Notes under the pieces: model-generated | What the model saw: only the letters and a program-made list of their open reading frames with translations | What the model was told of the DNA's origin: nothing | Databases searched by the model: none | Source: Eurosta solidaginis | Taxonomy: Eukaryota > Arthropoda > Insecta > Diptera > Tephritidae | NCBI RefSeq assembly: GCF_040869045.1 | Contig: NC_090319.1 | Span: forward strand, 303,726,998 to 303,790,997 | DNA length: 64,000 nt | Direction: 5' to 3' | Part shown: positions 1-10,325 of the stretch, one piece after another | Numbering within the stretch: position 1 is the first letter of the stretch | How the letters are laid out: each line of letters opens with the position of its first letter | Program-made: the position numbers and the translations under genes

Positions 1-1985
1 GAATCTTACTTTATATAAAACCTTCTTTTACATGTGATGAAAACAGAATAGTCGTAGGCTTGGTAGTTATTTGAGCTTGTTAAAGGCCCATTCCTTCAGT
101 GCGTTACAAACTGTTATTAGTGCATGGGCAAGCAAAATTTCAAAAACATACAATGCTATTTGAAAAAAAAAAAAATGCTTCGTTTTCACGTTCCCTAAAA
201 AATTACCTTCACCAAACTTCTATGTACATATATATCGATTCGGTATTATTAAAATTTCATTCAAGTAAAATTAAAAAAAAAATGTTATCCATCACAGATT
301 TTTATATCCTTAATATCACAAATCCAAATTCACGGCAGCAAGACCAACAAACTTAAAAATGCCAAACTTTTTGAAAACTTTCGCCAACAACTTTCTTGGG
401 CGCATTCCTTGGTGCATCTAAGCCAAAATGGATAAGTGCAATTGAAAGGTTGAAGTTTGCAGCGCAATTCGATAAGAAGGCCATTGTGATTTCATTCGTT
501 AATTTTGTAGTTTTTCGGTATTGCACGTCATTTACTGGATTGCAACATTGCTGCAAATTCTTGCAAAACACACAGAGCACACAAACCTCTACGAATGTAG
601 TAAAAAAAATTTTGTTGTTGTAAAAAAAGAAAAATTGTTATTGTTCCCACCATGTAGAGCGCAACCTTTATAAGTTCTGCTAACGAGCGAGCGCTCGCGA
701 AAATGAATCCAGTGTAGGTACACAAAGCCACACACACAGTGAGAGGTGAACACCATAAATCCATTGAATGGCCCAACTTTGAACGTCGAATCTTAGACTT
801 GGCGCCACAAAATCGCACAATAAGTGCCTAATTCTCACTTCAGAAACGTTCACTCACTCAGAAGGAGGTAACCTTATTGATACGATAAAAAAAATAACAC
901 AGACAATTTACCCGCATATTTCATCGCCAAATCAAGAGCAATAAAAAAACTCAAAGCGAATTGTAAGAACGAAACTTAATCCAAAAAAAGCTTAAAAAAG
1001 CCGTAATGCAACGCAAAAACTCTGGGCATCAACTCAACTTTTCTTCACGTCCATCACGATGTCAAGCAACATGGCCAATTTAATCGTCAATTACGCGCGG
1101 TGACCACGTATTTTATCCTAAACCGCACAGCACCCTCCGGCGCTTCGTTACGTGACGGACTTATCACTCATTCTTAAATTTTGTTTTACTAACTCCATAC
1201 CGCATTTTCAAAATCTCTACAAGAAATCTTGAGCTCAACCAACATTCTCTCTCTCTGCATAAACTTTATCATTTGTCGTTTAGCATTTTCGTTTGCTTAA
1301 GCACATTCGCGCAAAAATGTTTCAGTCCAAGAGTTGTGCAAAAATCGCCTTCATTTAAATATTCTGGTTTGAACTTGGCACCTTTCGTGGTATGACATGT
1401 AGTCCATACTCAATGTTGGCTACCGACCTATGCAATTGCAACATTTCACTTAAACTTGTCATCAACGTAGTTGTAAGCTTTTGGCACTCCCATTCCCTTC
1501 ATCCGTTTTCCATCAGCAACATTGTCTCCGTCGTTTTCATCAGAATTTTCACTAAGCATTGATGCGGCTTTGACCAATTTGAAAGTTTTATCACAATTGA
1601 CATCCACCACAAATCGGCTGGTGTCATCAACGTATTGGCTAATGCCGGATAATGGTGAAGGTTGGTGTTTTTGTAGATTTGTTGCATGCAAATTTCTTTA
1701 TTACAAGGCACGCCTATAAAGTCTTTTTACATATTTTTAGATGTTATATATATATATATACGTATGTATAATAAGTACTAAGAATGAGCGAAATCGGGAA
1801 ATTTACTGGAATTTATTTTTATACACTCAGAAGAAGCACTTACCTTAAATGAAGTAAATATTTCCTTAAAAAAATTTCTTTGAAATCTATTTTTATACCT
1901 TTCATGAAAAAGAAATGGTATATATCTTAATTTTGTCGCTAATCTCAAAATTGTAAGTTTTTGAAGGAAAAGAGATAAACCCAGC
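1..1985. other. No recognisable gene; AT-rich sequence
   Basis: Both strands were read here. The short open frames show no recognisable domain. A (TA)n dinucleotide run sits at about 1744-1760. I see no splice-bounded exon and no repeat boundary I can defend. Confidence 0.5.
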
Positions 1986-2697
1986 ATTAAGTATACCGAT
2001 GTTATCAGGATGAAGAGCTGAGTTGATTTATACATGTTCGTCTATCTGTTTGTGTGCAGACTAGTCCCTCAATTTTTGAGATATCTTGATAAAACTTGCG
2101 GAGCGTGTATATTTGGGTGTCCGATTAGACACTTGTCGGAACCGGCCGGATCGAAACACTATGGCATATATCCCCCACACAACCGATTTTCCAGAAGAGA
2201 GGATTTTTGTCATATCTTCCTCAATTTATCAGAGTGAAGCTTCAAGCATCACCATATGCTTTCTTATATTGTAGATATAGTTGTCTGAAAAAATATATGA
2301 GATCGGTCGTATATTTAGCATATATCCCCTGCAACCGATTATTCAGATAACAAACTTTTCGTTATTTCAGCCCCATTTTATAGCTAGAAGCTTCAAATTT
2401 CACCGAATGCTTAAGTAAATATCATATATTGTTGTTTTTGGAAAAAATCATAGAGATCGGTCGTATATTTAGCATATATCCCCTGCAACCGATTGTTCAG
2501 ATAAGAAACTTTGCGCAATTTCTGCCCCATTTTAATAGCTAGAAGCTTGAAATTTCACCAAATGCAATAGCATATATTGTTGTCTGAAAAAATTTTATAG
2601 ATCGATGGTGTATATATTATATACCCATATAAACTGTCATTTTTGCCCCTTTTTTAACTGCGAGAAGCTTCAAATTTCATCAAATATTTACGTTTAC
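1986..2697 (+). repeat. Interspersed repeat, family B, copy 1
   Basis: This block is homologous to 36535-37100. Both begin with 'aagtataccga' and 'tcaggatgaagagctga', carry 'ctagtccctcaa' followed by an atatctt/atatgtt motif, and end with 'tttcatcaaata'. Inside is a degenerate tandem of about 120 bp, marked by recurring 'tatatcccc', 'caaccgatt', 'gctagaagctt' and 'attgttgtctgaaaaaa'. It has no coding capacity. The core resembles the cgcccac-rich family A repeats of this window, so it is probably a diverged branch. Superfamily unresolved. Confidence 0.7.
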
Positions 2698-3883
2698 GTC
2701 AATTATTGTTGAAAGTGAAAGTGATTCATGGTAATACCCTTTTCATGCAGACCACAAAAAACGTGAAACTTTGCAACCTCACACAAAGTACTTTTACAAG
2801 CTTTTATTTACTTTCACTTGGCTGTTGTCTGTAATCAAATCTTGTACGTTAAATTTGATACACTTCCCGGGGTCCGATTGAGCTGAAATTTTGCACACAC
2901 GTATAATTCCCATGACAATGCAATATTACTTTGCGAGGATTCGATAAATTAATCGACAACATAGTTATTGGTAAAGATTTGTGTTCACAAAGGAATAAAA
3001 GCCTAAGTCCTTTGTTTAGAGGGATGGTGAATAACCTACAGCGGCTCAGGAACGATGTAACTTCGCTTTGTTTGTGTATACAACGAACGTAGAAGTTAGG
3101 CAGTTATCGCTCAATGTTGCATACTTTTCTGCGCACTTGATTTTGTTTTACAGATTTAACCCACAGAGCAGAGATCTGCAATGAATTGTTGTAAACTGAG
3201 CGCGACATACTCAAAGTCACAATAAAATATGATTTTAAGTTAATTAGCACTGTTTTACACAATTTTATATGTGTTCTTTGTCAAAAATGCTTCAACTAAC
3301 TTAGTCACATTTTATTTCGATTATGAATATATTATATATATTTGCATCATGATATAAAAAATCGTGTACTCATACTCAGTCAGGGTTATTTAAACGTAGC
3401 GATTCGTACCAGTAATTTGGTTGAGAGTCTTTTTCATCCTGACACCGCGTTAGCGTTGAACGCGAAAGATCTGACAACCGAAGATGCTGATATCCAAAAT
3501 GCAGCCACTTTTGGCAAACACATACGATATGGTTTCTCGAAAATCTGTATATTCATATGTATGTATTTATGTATTTAACGTTTTGTTGTTGCAAGAACAC
3601 GTGTACATGAATTGAATTCATTTCATTTGAATGAGTTGAACAAAGCATTGGGCGCATTCCAAATGCACAACTGCTGGCGAAGTTGATTAGTGATAACTTC
3701 TTGGAACGCACAGTTGCAACTTTACGACAAATTAGTGAGCATAAAAATTTTCCGCTCTATTCACTCAACTTTTTTATCGATTGGTTGTTGACAGTTGGCT
3801 CAACGTGTCGTTTCAAAAGCACAATTTCTTTCACTCAGCTGACAACTGATTATTAGCAAGATCAATTAATTAATGGAACAAAA
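2698..3883. other. No recognisable gene
   Basis: A 78-residue open frame at 3342-3578 (+) has rather protein-like composition but matches nothing I recognise. It lacks supporting splice or repeat boundaries, so I do not call it a gene. Confidence 0.4.
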
Positions 3884-4075
3884 AACAATGATCAGATTGA
3901 TGTTAATAACATAATACACTCAGACATTAACAAAACAGGAGGTCTTCTAAAAGAACTAGAAATATTTGTTGGTGCTAAAGTTATGTTGAGATCTAACGTT
4001 GACATTGCTAAGGGACTTGTAAATGGATCTAATAAAAGCGGGTTACATTGTGATAGCAAGAAAAGGAAGTCCTAA
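3884..4075 (+). pseudogene. PIF1-like helicase fragment (Helitron-type relic)
   Basis: Translating from 3884 gives about 63 codons up to a TAA at 4073-4075. The segment containing TGGLLKELEIFVGAKVML, then RSNVDIAKGLVNGS, is the pattern of the C-terminal part of PIF1-family helicases ('GA+VMLxxN(I/V)...GLVNG'). Such domains form the helicase half of Helitron Rep/Hel proteins. No upstream helicase motif (Walker A or B) is visible, and the reading degenerates after the NGS. I infer a relic of an autonomous Helitron. A fragment of a cellular PIF1 gene is less likely in this repeat-rich setting. Confidence 0.65.
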
Positions 4076-4669
4076 ATGTTCTTAATTATACCATCAAAAT
4101 TTAACACGCTTTTATTAGAATAATTACGACTGTGATATAAACTGTAAGATTTAATAATTTAGGTGTAAAGTTTTAATGTTAAAAATATATAATTATGTGC
4201 AATATGGAATTTTTTTTTGTCGCAGGCCAAGAAGCCTAATTATTGTAAAAGGTTACAATGAACTTATAAAATGTTATATTTCTTTACATTCAATTTATTT
4301 TTTACTTTTTAGTTAATTTTATTAACCAATAATTAAAGTTTCTTTTTAAAAAAGTTTTTTTTTCTTTAATTTTATTTTATTTTATATTTGTCTTAAAAAT
4401 CGCTTAGGTATGTACACTTGTTCACTATATATTTCTTATCTTATACAGGCGATTATTTGGGATAAGGTTATTATTCAACTCCATTGATGAAAGGTATGAC
4501 GCCTGTCCCGTCCTTACTTCTTTTTTTTTTTTTCTTTTTTGTATAAAACTTTTCACTAATTCAAGCATATCGCACTAAAGTAGAGAACTAAATTCAGTAG
4601 TACGATAACAAAAATTTTACGATCCTCATTATGCGGTCATGAGTTTTAAAGAAAATGTTTGCTACTATT
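4076..4669. other. No recognisable gene; T-rich
   Basis: AT-rich flank of the full-length LOA element, with several poly-T runs (about 4345-4370 and 4520-4540). It ends at the LOA target-site duplication. Confidence 0.5.
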
Positions 4670-4683
4670 TTGCTACTTTTTTT
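4670..4683 (+). repeat. Target-site duplication, left copy, of LOA element
   Basis: The 14-bp string ttgctacttttttt is repeated exactly at 10312-10325 on the other side of the element. Some extra T's follow, so the left edge of the element is uncertain by about five bases. A perfect TSD of this length points to recent target-primed insertion. Confidence 0.85.
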
Positions 4684-5062
4684 TTTTTCCCTCACTAGGG
4701 TAGGCACCTTGTCGTTGGTGTGAGGGCTTAGCCGAACTCCATAGCGCCCGACTATGAGGCGGAGCTGTTTAGGACTGACATCTACGCCGTTTCGCCTCAT
4801 AGGAGGGCGGCGGGATGTCGGTGACCAAGAACTGCCAACCCCCTAATCCAGGGTGTTATGCGGACCGTGCCTATTGGACGATTTGCAGCCAGGGGATAAA
4901 TTCGGCTGTATTCGAACGGAGCCTTCCCGATACCGGGCCATCTCGGGAAGTATTTATGGCCTTACCGCAGTAAGGGGCGCTGCTGTGGCGGACGGTTCTT
5001 TCCCCGTATATAATACTGGACCGCTGAGCCCGCCTTGTCGGGCAGGTGGTCGTACGACCAAG

Positions 5063-6667
5063 ATGAACAACTCATTACCTGAATGTAATAAGGAGGATGT
5101 AAAGAGGAGGACTGAGTCGCAATCCAAGGACGACAAATACGCATTAAGGGATGCGTCGGACTCGGGGAGCGGGAGTAGTGCTGATTCAATGAACTCCGTG
5201 TTGGAGAAGCACACAAATGAAAACGGAGTAGAAGAGTGGAGAAGGGTACGGAGCAGAGGAAGTAAAAGAGCTCTCTCGCAGTACCGTGCAGCACTAAGAA
5301 TTGTACAACGCTTGGGAGCAGTGGTCGACCCAACAGAAGTGGAGATCGAGCGCTTGGAATGGGCCCATGAAGCGGTAGAAGTAGGTCGAAGGCAGTTCAA
5401 AAGGTTTGCTGCGAGAAACCCTCGGTTCTGCAACCGGTACGAGGAGGAAGAAGCGTCGAATGGCAGAATGAAGAGGCAACGTTCGGCAGAAGGCGACAAG
5501 CCTGCTTTCAAGAGGCAGAAAGGACCCAGTCCTAGAGCCGCGAGGCAGGGCAGTCGCATAGACAAGACAAGTAGGCCCAAAGCTGTAAGACAGATGGGTT
5601 CCAATAGCGAGGTAGCAACTACCTCGAAAGCTGCCAGTCAGAGGGAAGTTCCAACTACGAAAGTAGGAGATAAGCCAAAGGGAGATAACGCTAAGACTCC
5701 GGCTTTCTCGGAGGCGCTAAAGGGAGTTAACGCGAAGACTCCGGTGTTCTCGGAGGTTCTAAAGGGAGATAACACTAAGACTCCTGCTTTTCCCGAGAAG
5801 ATGAGTGATGTGGCAAAGCAGTCACTGACTGTGGCGCTGGTTGATCGTAGCAGTCCGTTCGGACAAATGACTACTGAAAGGTGGAGATCTGTGGAAAGGG
5901 AGCTTATTAGCTTAATGCTTAAGATGATGCGGGAACAACCAAGTAAGCCCCTTCCAACCTTTGATTCGGGGGGATGGTATAATGGTGTGAAGATGATAGC
6001 GTGCGACAACATCGCGAGCTTGCGGTGGCTGGAGGAAGTCGTTCCAAACCTCCAAAGGCAAGGCACGAACGCGCGGTTTGAGGTGGTGGATAAAGCGCAA
6101 ATCCCCACGGTACCAAAAGTTAAGGTATGGATACCATGCGTGATGAAGTCGGAGGATACACTGCGACTTCTGCAGCATCAGAATCCGAACATACCGGCAC
6201 AGGATTGGAAGGTACTTACTGTATCTCAGCATACCGAGGATAGTCAGTTCTACATCTTCCAAATAAACAAGCAGGCGGAGGATATTCTGTACACGCAGCT
6301 TGGCAAAATGTCCTTTGGCACTGGCAAAATTTACATGCGACTCAGGAAAAGAAGTCCCAAGGATAAAAATCCTAATACGCTGGAAGTGGGCGAAGTCGAA
6401 AAGGACCTCAGAAGCCTAAGGGAAAAAAGACAGGTGGAGGTCCCCGACGTCACCACGAACGTGCTAGAAGAGGACCAACCGCTAAATGGTGCTGTGACTC
6501 GCACAGAGGAACACACGGCACAACATTCACGAGGGGCTGAAGGGGGCCTCGAATACTCTAAACCAAAAGGGCAAGAGGAGGACGACGACGTCAAGACGAA
6601 GGTGCTGGAGGGGGACAAACAGCCCAATAGTGCTGCGAGTCCTACAGATAAACCTCCAACACAGTAA
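5063..6667 (+). CDS. ORF1 gag-like protein of LOA element
   Basis: I chose the ATG at 5063 (MNNSLPECNKED), giving about 534 residues. The frame stays open further upstream to a GTG at 4853, but no earlier in-frame ATG was seen. The N-terminal half is highly charged and basic (many K, R, E), as expected for an RNA-binding gag-like protein. At 5679-5804 a 42-nt unit encoding KGDNAKTPAFSEAL-type peptides is repeated three times. The C-terminal half has a folded-looking block (TFDSGGWYNGVK ... KVWIPC) that resembles the insect DUF4780-type domain of LINE ORF1 proteins. I see no classical CCHC knuckle. The role, RNP formation with element RNA, is inferred from family knowledge. The 3' end overlaps ORF2 in a +1 frame. 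Confidence 0.85.
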   Translation: MNNSLPECNKEDVKRRTESQSKDDKYALRDASDSGSGSSADSMNSVLEKHTNENGVEEWRRVRSRGSKRALSQYRAALRIVQRLGAVVDPTEVEIERLEWAHEAVEVGRRQFKRFAARNPRFCNRYEEEEASNGRMKRQRSAEGDKPAFKRQKGPSPRAARQGSRIDKTSRPKAVRQMGSNSEVATTSKAASQREVPTTKVGDKPKGDNAKTPAFSEALKGVNAKTPVFSEVLKGDNTKTPAFPEKMSDVAKQSLTVALVDRSSPFGQMTTERWRSVERELISLMLKMMREQPSKPLPTFDSGGWYNGVKMIACDNIASLRWLEEVVPNLQRQGTNARFEVVDKAQIPTVPKVKVWIPCVMKSEDTLRLLQHQNPNIPAQDWKVLTVSQHTEDSQFYIFQINKQAEDILYTQLGKMSFGTGKIYMRLRKRSPKDKNPNTLEVGEVEKDLRSLREKRQVEVPDVTTNVLEEDQPLNGAVTRTEEHTAQHSRGAEGGLEYSKPKGQEEDDDVKTKVLEGDKQPNSAASPTDKPPTQ

Positions 6668-9600
6668 AGTGGCGTCGAGCGAACTCCTCCTAACCCTTGA
6701 GGAGGGTTCGTTTGACGTGGCGCTGATCCAGGAGCCGTGGCTCTCATCGGGAGGAAAGGTTTCTGGACTTAGCGCGCGCGGGTTTGGCGTTTACTACGCA
6801 CAAACGGAAGGACGGGTGCGAGCTGTAGTAATGGTAAGGAAACAGCTGCATTCATATATGCTGCCTAATTACACCACCGAGGATCTCGTAGCGGTGGCCG
6901 TTGAGCAAAAGAATAAGCAGGCATTTATCCTGGCGTCCTGCTACATGGCCCATGCTGCGGAGGTTCCACCGATGGAGTGCAAAAGGCTAGTACAGGAGGA
7001 AGGGCGCAAAGGGCGGTTGGTCATAGGCGCAGATGCAAATGCGCACCACAATGCGTGGGGAGGAGCAGATACGAACGAGAGAGGCGAATCTCTATTTTGT
7101 TACATCCTGCAAACCAATTTGCAGATAGCCAACAGGGGAAATGTTCCTACATACATTGGTCCAACATCCAGCAATGTTCTGGATATTACATTGAGCTCCG
7201 AGCGTGATATATCAAGGTATGATTGGATGGTTCTCGATAGACCATCCTTCTCCGACCATGCGTATATAAGCTTCAGCATCCCACTAAAGAGGGTAGAGAA
7301 GGGAGGAACCTTTAGAAACCCTAGGGCAACGAATTGGACTAAATTCCAGAAACATGTAGAAACGAAACTGGGACAACCCAAAGAGGTTGCTAATGTAGAG
7401 GAACTGGAGGAGTCGGATGAATTCCTAACAAGGACGCTTATGACTGCGTATAACAAAGCTTGCCCTCTAAGAAGATTCAGAGGAAAAGCAAAGCCGCCAT
7501 GGTGGAGCAATGAGCTGAGTCTTCTAAGAAGACAGGTAAAAGAAATGTTTAAACTCGCAAAGACCGCGGAAAGCGAAGCGTGTCGGGACGAGTACAGGGA
7601 TCTACTGAGGATCTACAAGCGTGAAATTACCAGGGCGAAGAGAAACTCATGGAAAAGTTTCTGTACGGACATAGAGTGCTCCAGTGAAACAGCACGGTTG
7701 AAAAAAGTCCTAGCAAAGGGAAACATAGTCCAGGGACTAATAAAGAAAGAGAACGGGGAATGGTCACGTGATAGTGAGGAATCCCTTGAGGTGCTTCTCG
7801 ATACACATTTCCCATCGGGAGACGGTTTAGAAGAACCAGCAGACATCACTCACACTTCGATCACGGAGCTAGTGGTGCCGGGCTTGGTGACCGATACCAA
7901 GATCGAGTGGGCAGTGAAGACGTTTTCTAAGTTTAAATCGCCGGGCCCAGATGGTATATTCCCGGCCATGCTACAATTCTCAGGCAGGGCGGTCGTGGAA
8001 TGGCTTAAAATAATATTCGATGGGTGCATAAGACTGAATCATGTTCCGCACTCTTGGAGAACTGCTCGTGTAGCTTTTCTACCAAAGGCGGGGAAGATCG
8101 GTCACGTGTATCCCAAAGACTATAGACCCATTAGCTTAACATCATTTCTGCTCAAAACCTTTGAGAGGCTGATAGATGTGTACATAAAGTCCAACGTGGA
8201 TGGAAAGCTGCTCTCCACAACACAGCATGCGTACACCAAAGGCAAGTCGGTAGACACCGCATTGCATAGGGTGGTAATAAGCATAGAGAAATCCCTGGAA
8301 TATAAGGAGTATGCTCTAGGAGTCTTCTTGGACATTGCCGGGGCTTTCAATAATGTTGCAAAATGGGCGATTATGGATGGTCTTAATTACATTAAAGTAC
8401 ATCCTGCCTTAATCAGATGGATCGGCTGCATGTTAAATTGCAGAAAGATTACATCACAATGGGGATTGTACGAGGCCACGAAATCAGTGGAGAGGGGCAC
8501 GCCGCAGGGAGGGGTGCTATCACCTCTGCTGTGGACACTGGTCATCAACCAACTGCTCAGGCAATTCGATGAGGGACCCGTAAAACTTACGGCTTACGCA
8601 GATGACGTTGCAATTGTCATAAGTGGAAAATGCCTTCCAACGATTAGTTCTTTGATGGATCGGGCGCTTCGGGATATTCATACCTGGGCATCTAATGTCG
8701 GGCTGAAAGTCAATGCGGAGAAGACGGATATGGTCTTGTTTACAAAGAGGTACAAGGTCCCAAATTGGACCAGGCCTAAGTTAGGAGCGGTGACCTTACA
8801 GGAGAAACCTTGCACAAAATATCTAGGAATCATCCTAGACAGTAAGCTGTCATGGAAGCTCAACGTGGAGGAGAGGGTCAAGAAGGCCTCAACGGCACTC
8901 TATGCATGTAAAAGAATGCTGGGGTGTACGTGGGGCCTATCGCCCTCTCTTTTTTTTTGGGTTTTTACAGCGATTGTAAGCCCTATTCTATACTATGGAG
9001 TTCTTTTTTGGTGGAAAGCCACACAAAAAACAACATACCTCAAAAAATTAGAGGGGGTATGCAGACTATCGATGCTTTGCATTACGGGAGCCCTGAAAAC
9101 AACCCCGACGGCTGCACTGTATGCCATTCTGCACATTCCACCTGTAGACCTGGTAGCAAAGAACAAAGCATTAACGACAGCAACCAGGCTCGGTGCTTCG
9201 GGGCAGCTTGAGCGCCGACCATATGGCCATAGTAGTATAGCGTCCTCAGTCACAAGACAAACAGACTACATGATTCCCTACCTGCACTTTGAGGGAGATC
9301 TTAGGGCCACAATAGAGGTGGACGGTTGGCGCAAGGGTGCGCAAATGGCGGACGAGGCGATACATGTGTACACCGATGGTTCCAAAATAGTGGAAGGAGT
9401 AGGGTCTGCGGTATACTGCGCTGATCCGGAATTAAGCAGATCCTACAGGCTGCCGGATTACTGTAGCGTTTTCCAAGCGGAAATATTAGCCGTAACCAAA
9501 GCAGTAGAAACCCTGGAAGAGAATAGCTTAAGCTGCAACCGTGTTAACTTTTATATTGACAGTCAAGCAGCAATTAAGGCAATAATCTCGCATAGCACAG

Positions 9601-10208
9601 CATCTAAATGCGTGTTAGAGTGTAAGCAGTCTCTGGAGAGAATCGGGACAGGGAGAAGCATACATCTATATTGGGTCCCAGGGCATATGGGAATAGATGG
9701 GAATGAAAAAGCGGACGAATTAGCTAAAAAGGGCGCATCCCTTGAAGCTTGCTCCGTAGACGTCCCAATTAGATTGGGCGAGATTAAGCGAAGGCGAGAG
9801 GTGGACATGATCGACCAAGCAGAAAAGGCGTGGGTTCAAGCGCGGGGCTGTAAAGTGTCGAAGATTATGTGTAGGTCTTACAACCTTAGACTAACACAGT
9901 TGCTTCTATCATTAAAAAGAGAGGACTGTAGGCTCATGACGGGTATTCTGACTGGACACTGCCTTCTGGCGTCACATGCCTTTAAATTAGGCTTGGTCAG
10001 TGATAGCAGGTGTAGGAAGTGCGGGTTGGAGGAGGAAACGATCGAGCACGTTCTGTGCTCGTGCCCTGCACTTGCCAGGCTAAGACTCCAGCTATTAGGA
10101 GTGATACAGCTGTCAGATCTAGAAGCAGCAAGTGGCTTAAGTCCTAGGAAGCTTCTAGTATTTGCCAAGAGGACGGAGATATTTTATAACATAGGTCCTG
10201 GTTTTTGA
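6630..10208 (+). CDS. ORF2: endonuclease / reverse transcriptase / RNase H polyprotein
   Basis: About 1192 residues, counted from the GTG at 6630. The apurinic-type endonuclease occupies roughly residues 1-225, with LQINLQHSK near the start, catalytic Glu in QEPW (residue 35), GADANAHHNAWGG near 132 and SDH near 208. The reverse transcriptase has LPKAGK...YRPISLTS near 484, motif A FLDIAGAFNN near 565, GTPQGGVLSPLLW near 622 and the YADD active site near 656. RNase H shows YTDGSK near 912, the Glu of FQAE near 949, YIDSQAA near 974 and GIDGNEKADELA near 1020. A C-terminal zinc-knuckle-like motif, CRKCG...EHVLCSC, lies near 1128. All catalytic residues I can check are present. There is no ATG in this frame before residue 68, which lies past the endonuclease Glu, so initiation must be non-AUG, by reinitiation, or by frameshifting from ORF1. 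Confidence 0.92.
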   Translation: MLRVLQINLQHSKVASSELLLTLEEGSFDVALIQEPWLSSGGKVSGLSARGFGVYYAQTEGRVRAVVMVRKQLHSYMLPNYTTEDLVAVAVEQKNKQAFILASCYMAHAAEVPPMECKRLVQEEGRKGRLVIGADANAHHNAWGGADTNERGESLFCYILQTNLQIANRGNVPTYIGPTSSNVLDITLSSERDISRYDWMVLDRPSFSDHAYISFSIPLKRVEKGGTFRNPRATNWTKFQKHVETKLGQPKEVANVEELEESDEFLTRTLMTAYNKACPLRRFRGKAKPPWWSNELSLLRRQVKEMFKLAKTAESEACRDEYRDLLRIYKREITRAKRNSWKSFCTDIECSSETARLKKVLAKGNIVQGLIKKENGEWSRDSEESLEVLLDTHFPSGDGLEEPADITHTSITELVVPGLVTDTKIEWAVKTFSKFKSPGPDGIFPAMLQFSGRAVVEWLKIIFDGCIRLNHVPHSWRTARVAFLPKAGKIGHVYPKDYRPISLTSFLLKTFERLIDVYIKSNVDGKLLSTTQHAYTKGKSVDTALHRVVISIEKSLEYKEYALGVFLDIAGAFNNVAKWAIMDGLNYIKVHPALIRWIGCMLNCRKITSQWGLYEATKSVERGTPQGGVLSPLLWTLVINQLLRQFDEGPVKLTAYADDVAIVISGKCLPTISSLMDRALRDIHTWASNVGLKVNAEKTDMVLFTKRYKVPNWTRPKLGAVTLQEKPCTKYLGIILDSKLSWKLNVEERVKKASTALYACKRMLGCTWGLSPSLFFWVFTAIVSPILYYGVLFWWKATQKTTYLKKLEGVCRLSMLCITGALKTTPTAALYAILHIPPVDLVAKNKALTTATRLGASGQLERRPYGHSSIASSVTRQTDYMIPYLHFEGDLRATIEVDGWRKGAQMADEAIHVYTDGSKIVEGVGSAVYCADPELSRSYRLPDYCSVFQAEILAVTKAVETLEENSLSCNRVNFYIDSQAAIKAIISHSTASKCVLECKQSLERIGTGRSIHLYWVPGHMGIDGNEKADELAKKGASLEACSVDVPIRLGEIKRRREVDMIDQAEKAWVQARGCKVSKIMCRSYNLRLTQLLLSLKREDCRLMTGILTGHCLLASHAFKLGLVSDSRCRKCGLEEETIEHVLCSCPALARLRLQLLGVIQLSDLEAASGLSPRKLLVFAKRTEIFYNIGPGF

Positions 10209-10311
10209 TAGGGTTTTTCAGTTTGGTCGTTAAAACAAACTTCTGGTAACACTACGGACTCAATCAGTCTATGTGAGGTCCTCATGGACCGGCCAGTTCA
10301 ACCTACCTACC

Positions 10312-10325
10312 TTGCTACTTTTTTT
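10312..10325 (+). repeat. Target-site duplication, right copy, of LOA element
   Basis: Exact match to 4670-4683. It directly follows the element's acctacctacc tail. Confidence 0.85.

Larger units (their letters stand above)
4684..10311 (+). mobile_element. Full-length LOA-like non-LTR retrotransposon
   Basis: About 5.6 kb, bounded by a perfect 14-bp TSD. Order: 5' UTR of about 380 nt, ORF1 (gag-like), ORF2 (AP endonuclease, reverse transcriptase, RNase H, C-terminal CCHC), a 3' UTR of about 100 nt, and a short acctacctacc tail instead of poly(A). The presence of RNase H and the 'LQINLQHSK' endonuclease start favour the LOA clade (I superfamily) over Jockey. Both ORFs are uninterrupted. Decayed relatives lie at 11370-11560, 15550-16290, 41686-42283, 42605-43197, 50526-53940 and from 63872 on, so the family has been active here repeatedly. 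It is the best candidate in this window for a currently mobile element. The clade name rests on motif recognition and needs a tree. Confidence 0.9.

Noticed and set aside
3342..3578. 78-codon ORF with fairly normal amino-acid composition
   Set aside because: No domain, no splice signals checked as convincing, and no repeat copy in the window. Left uncalled rather than given a function.
4853..5062. Upstream start of LOA ORF1 at 4853
   Set aside because: The codon there is GTG, and the ATG at 5063 is the first ATG in frame.
4954..6747. Long antisense open frames opposite LOA ORF1 (up to 216 codons)
   Set aside because: They mirror the high-GC, charged ORF1 sequence on the other strand and contain no domain.
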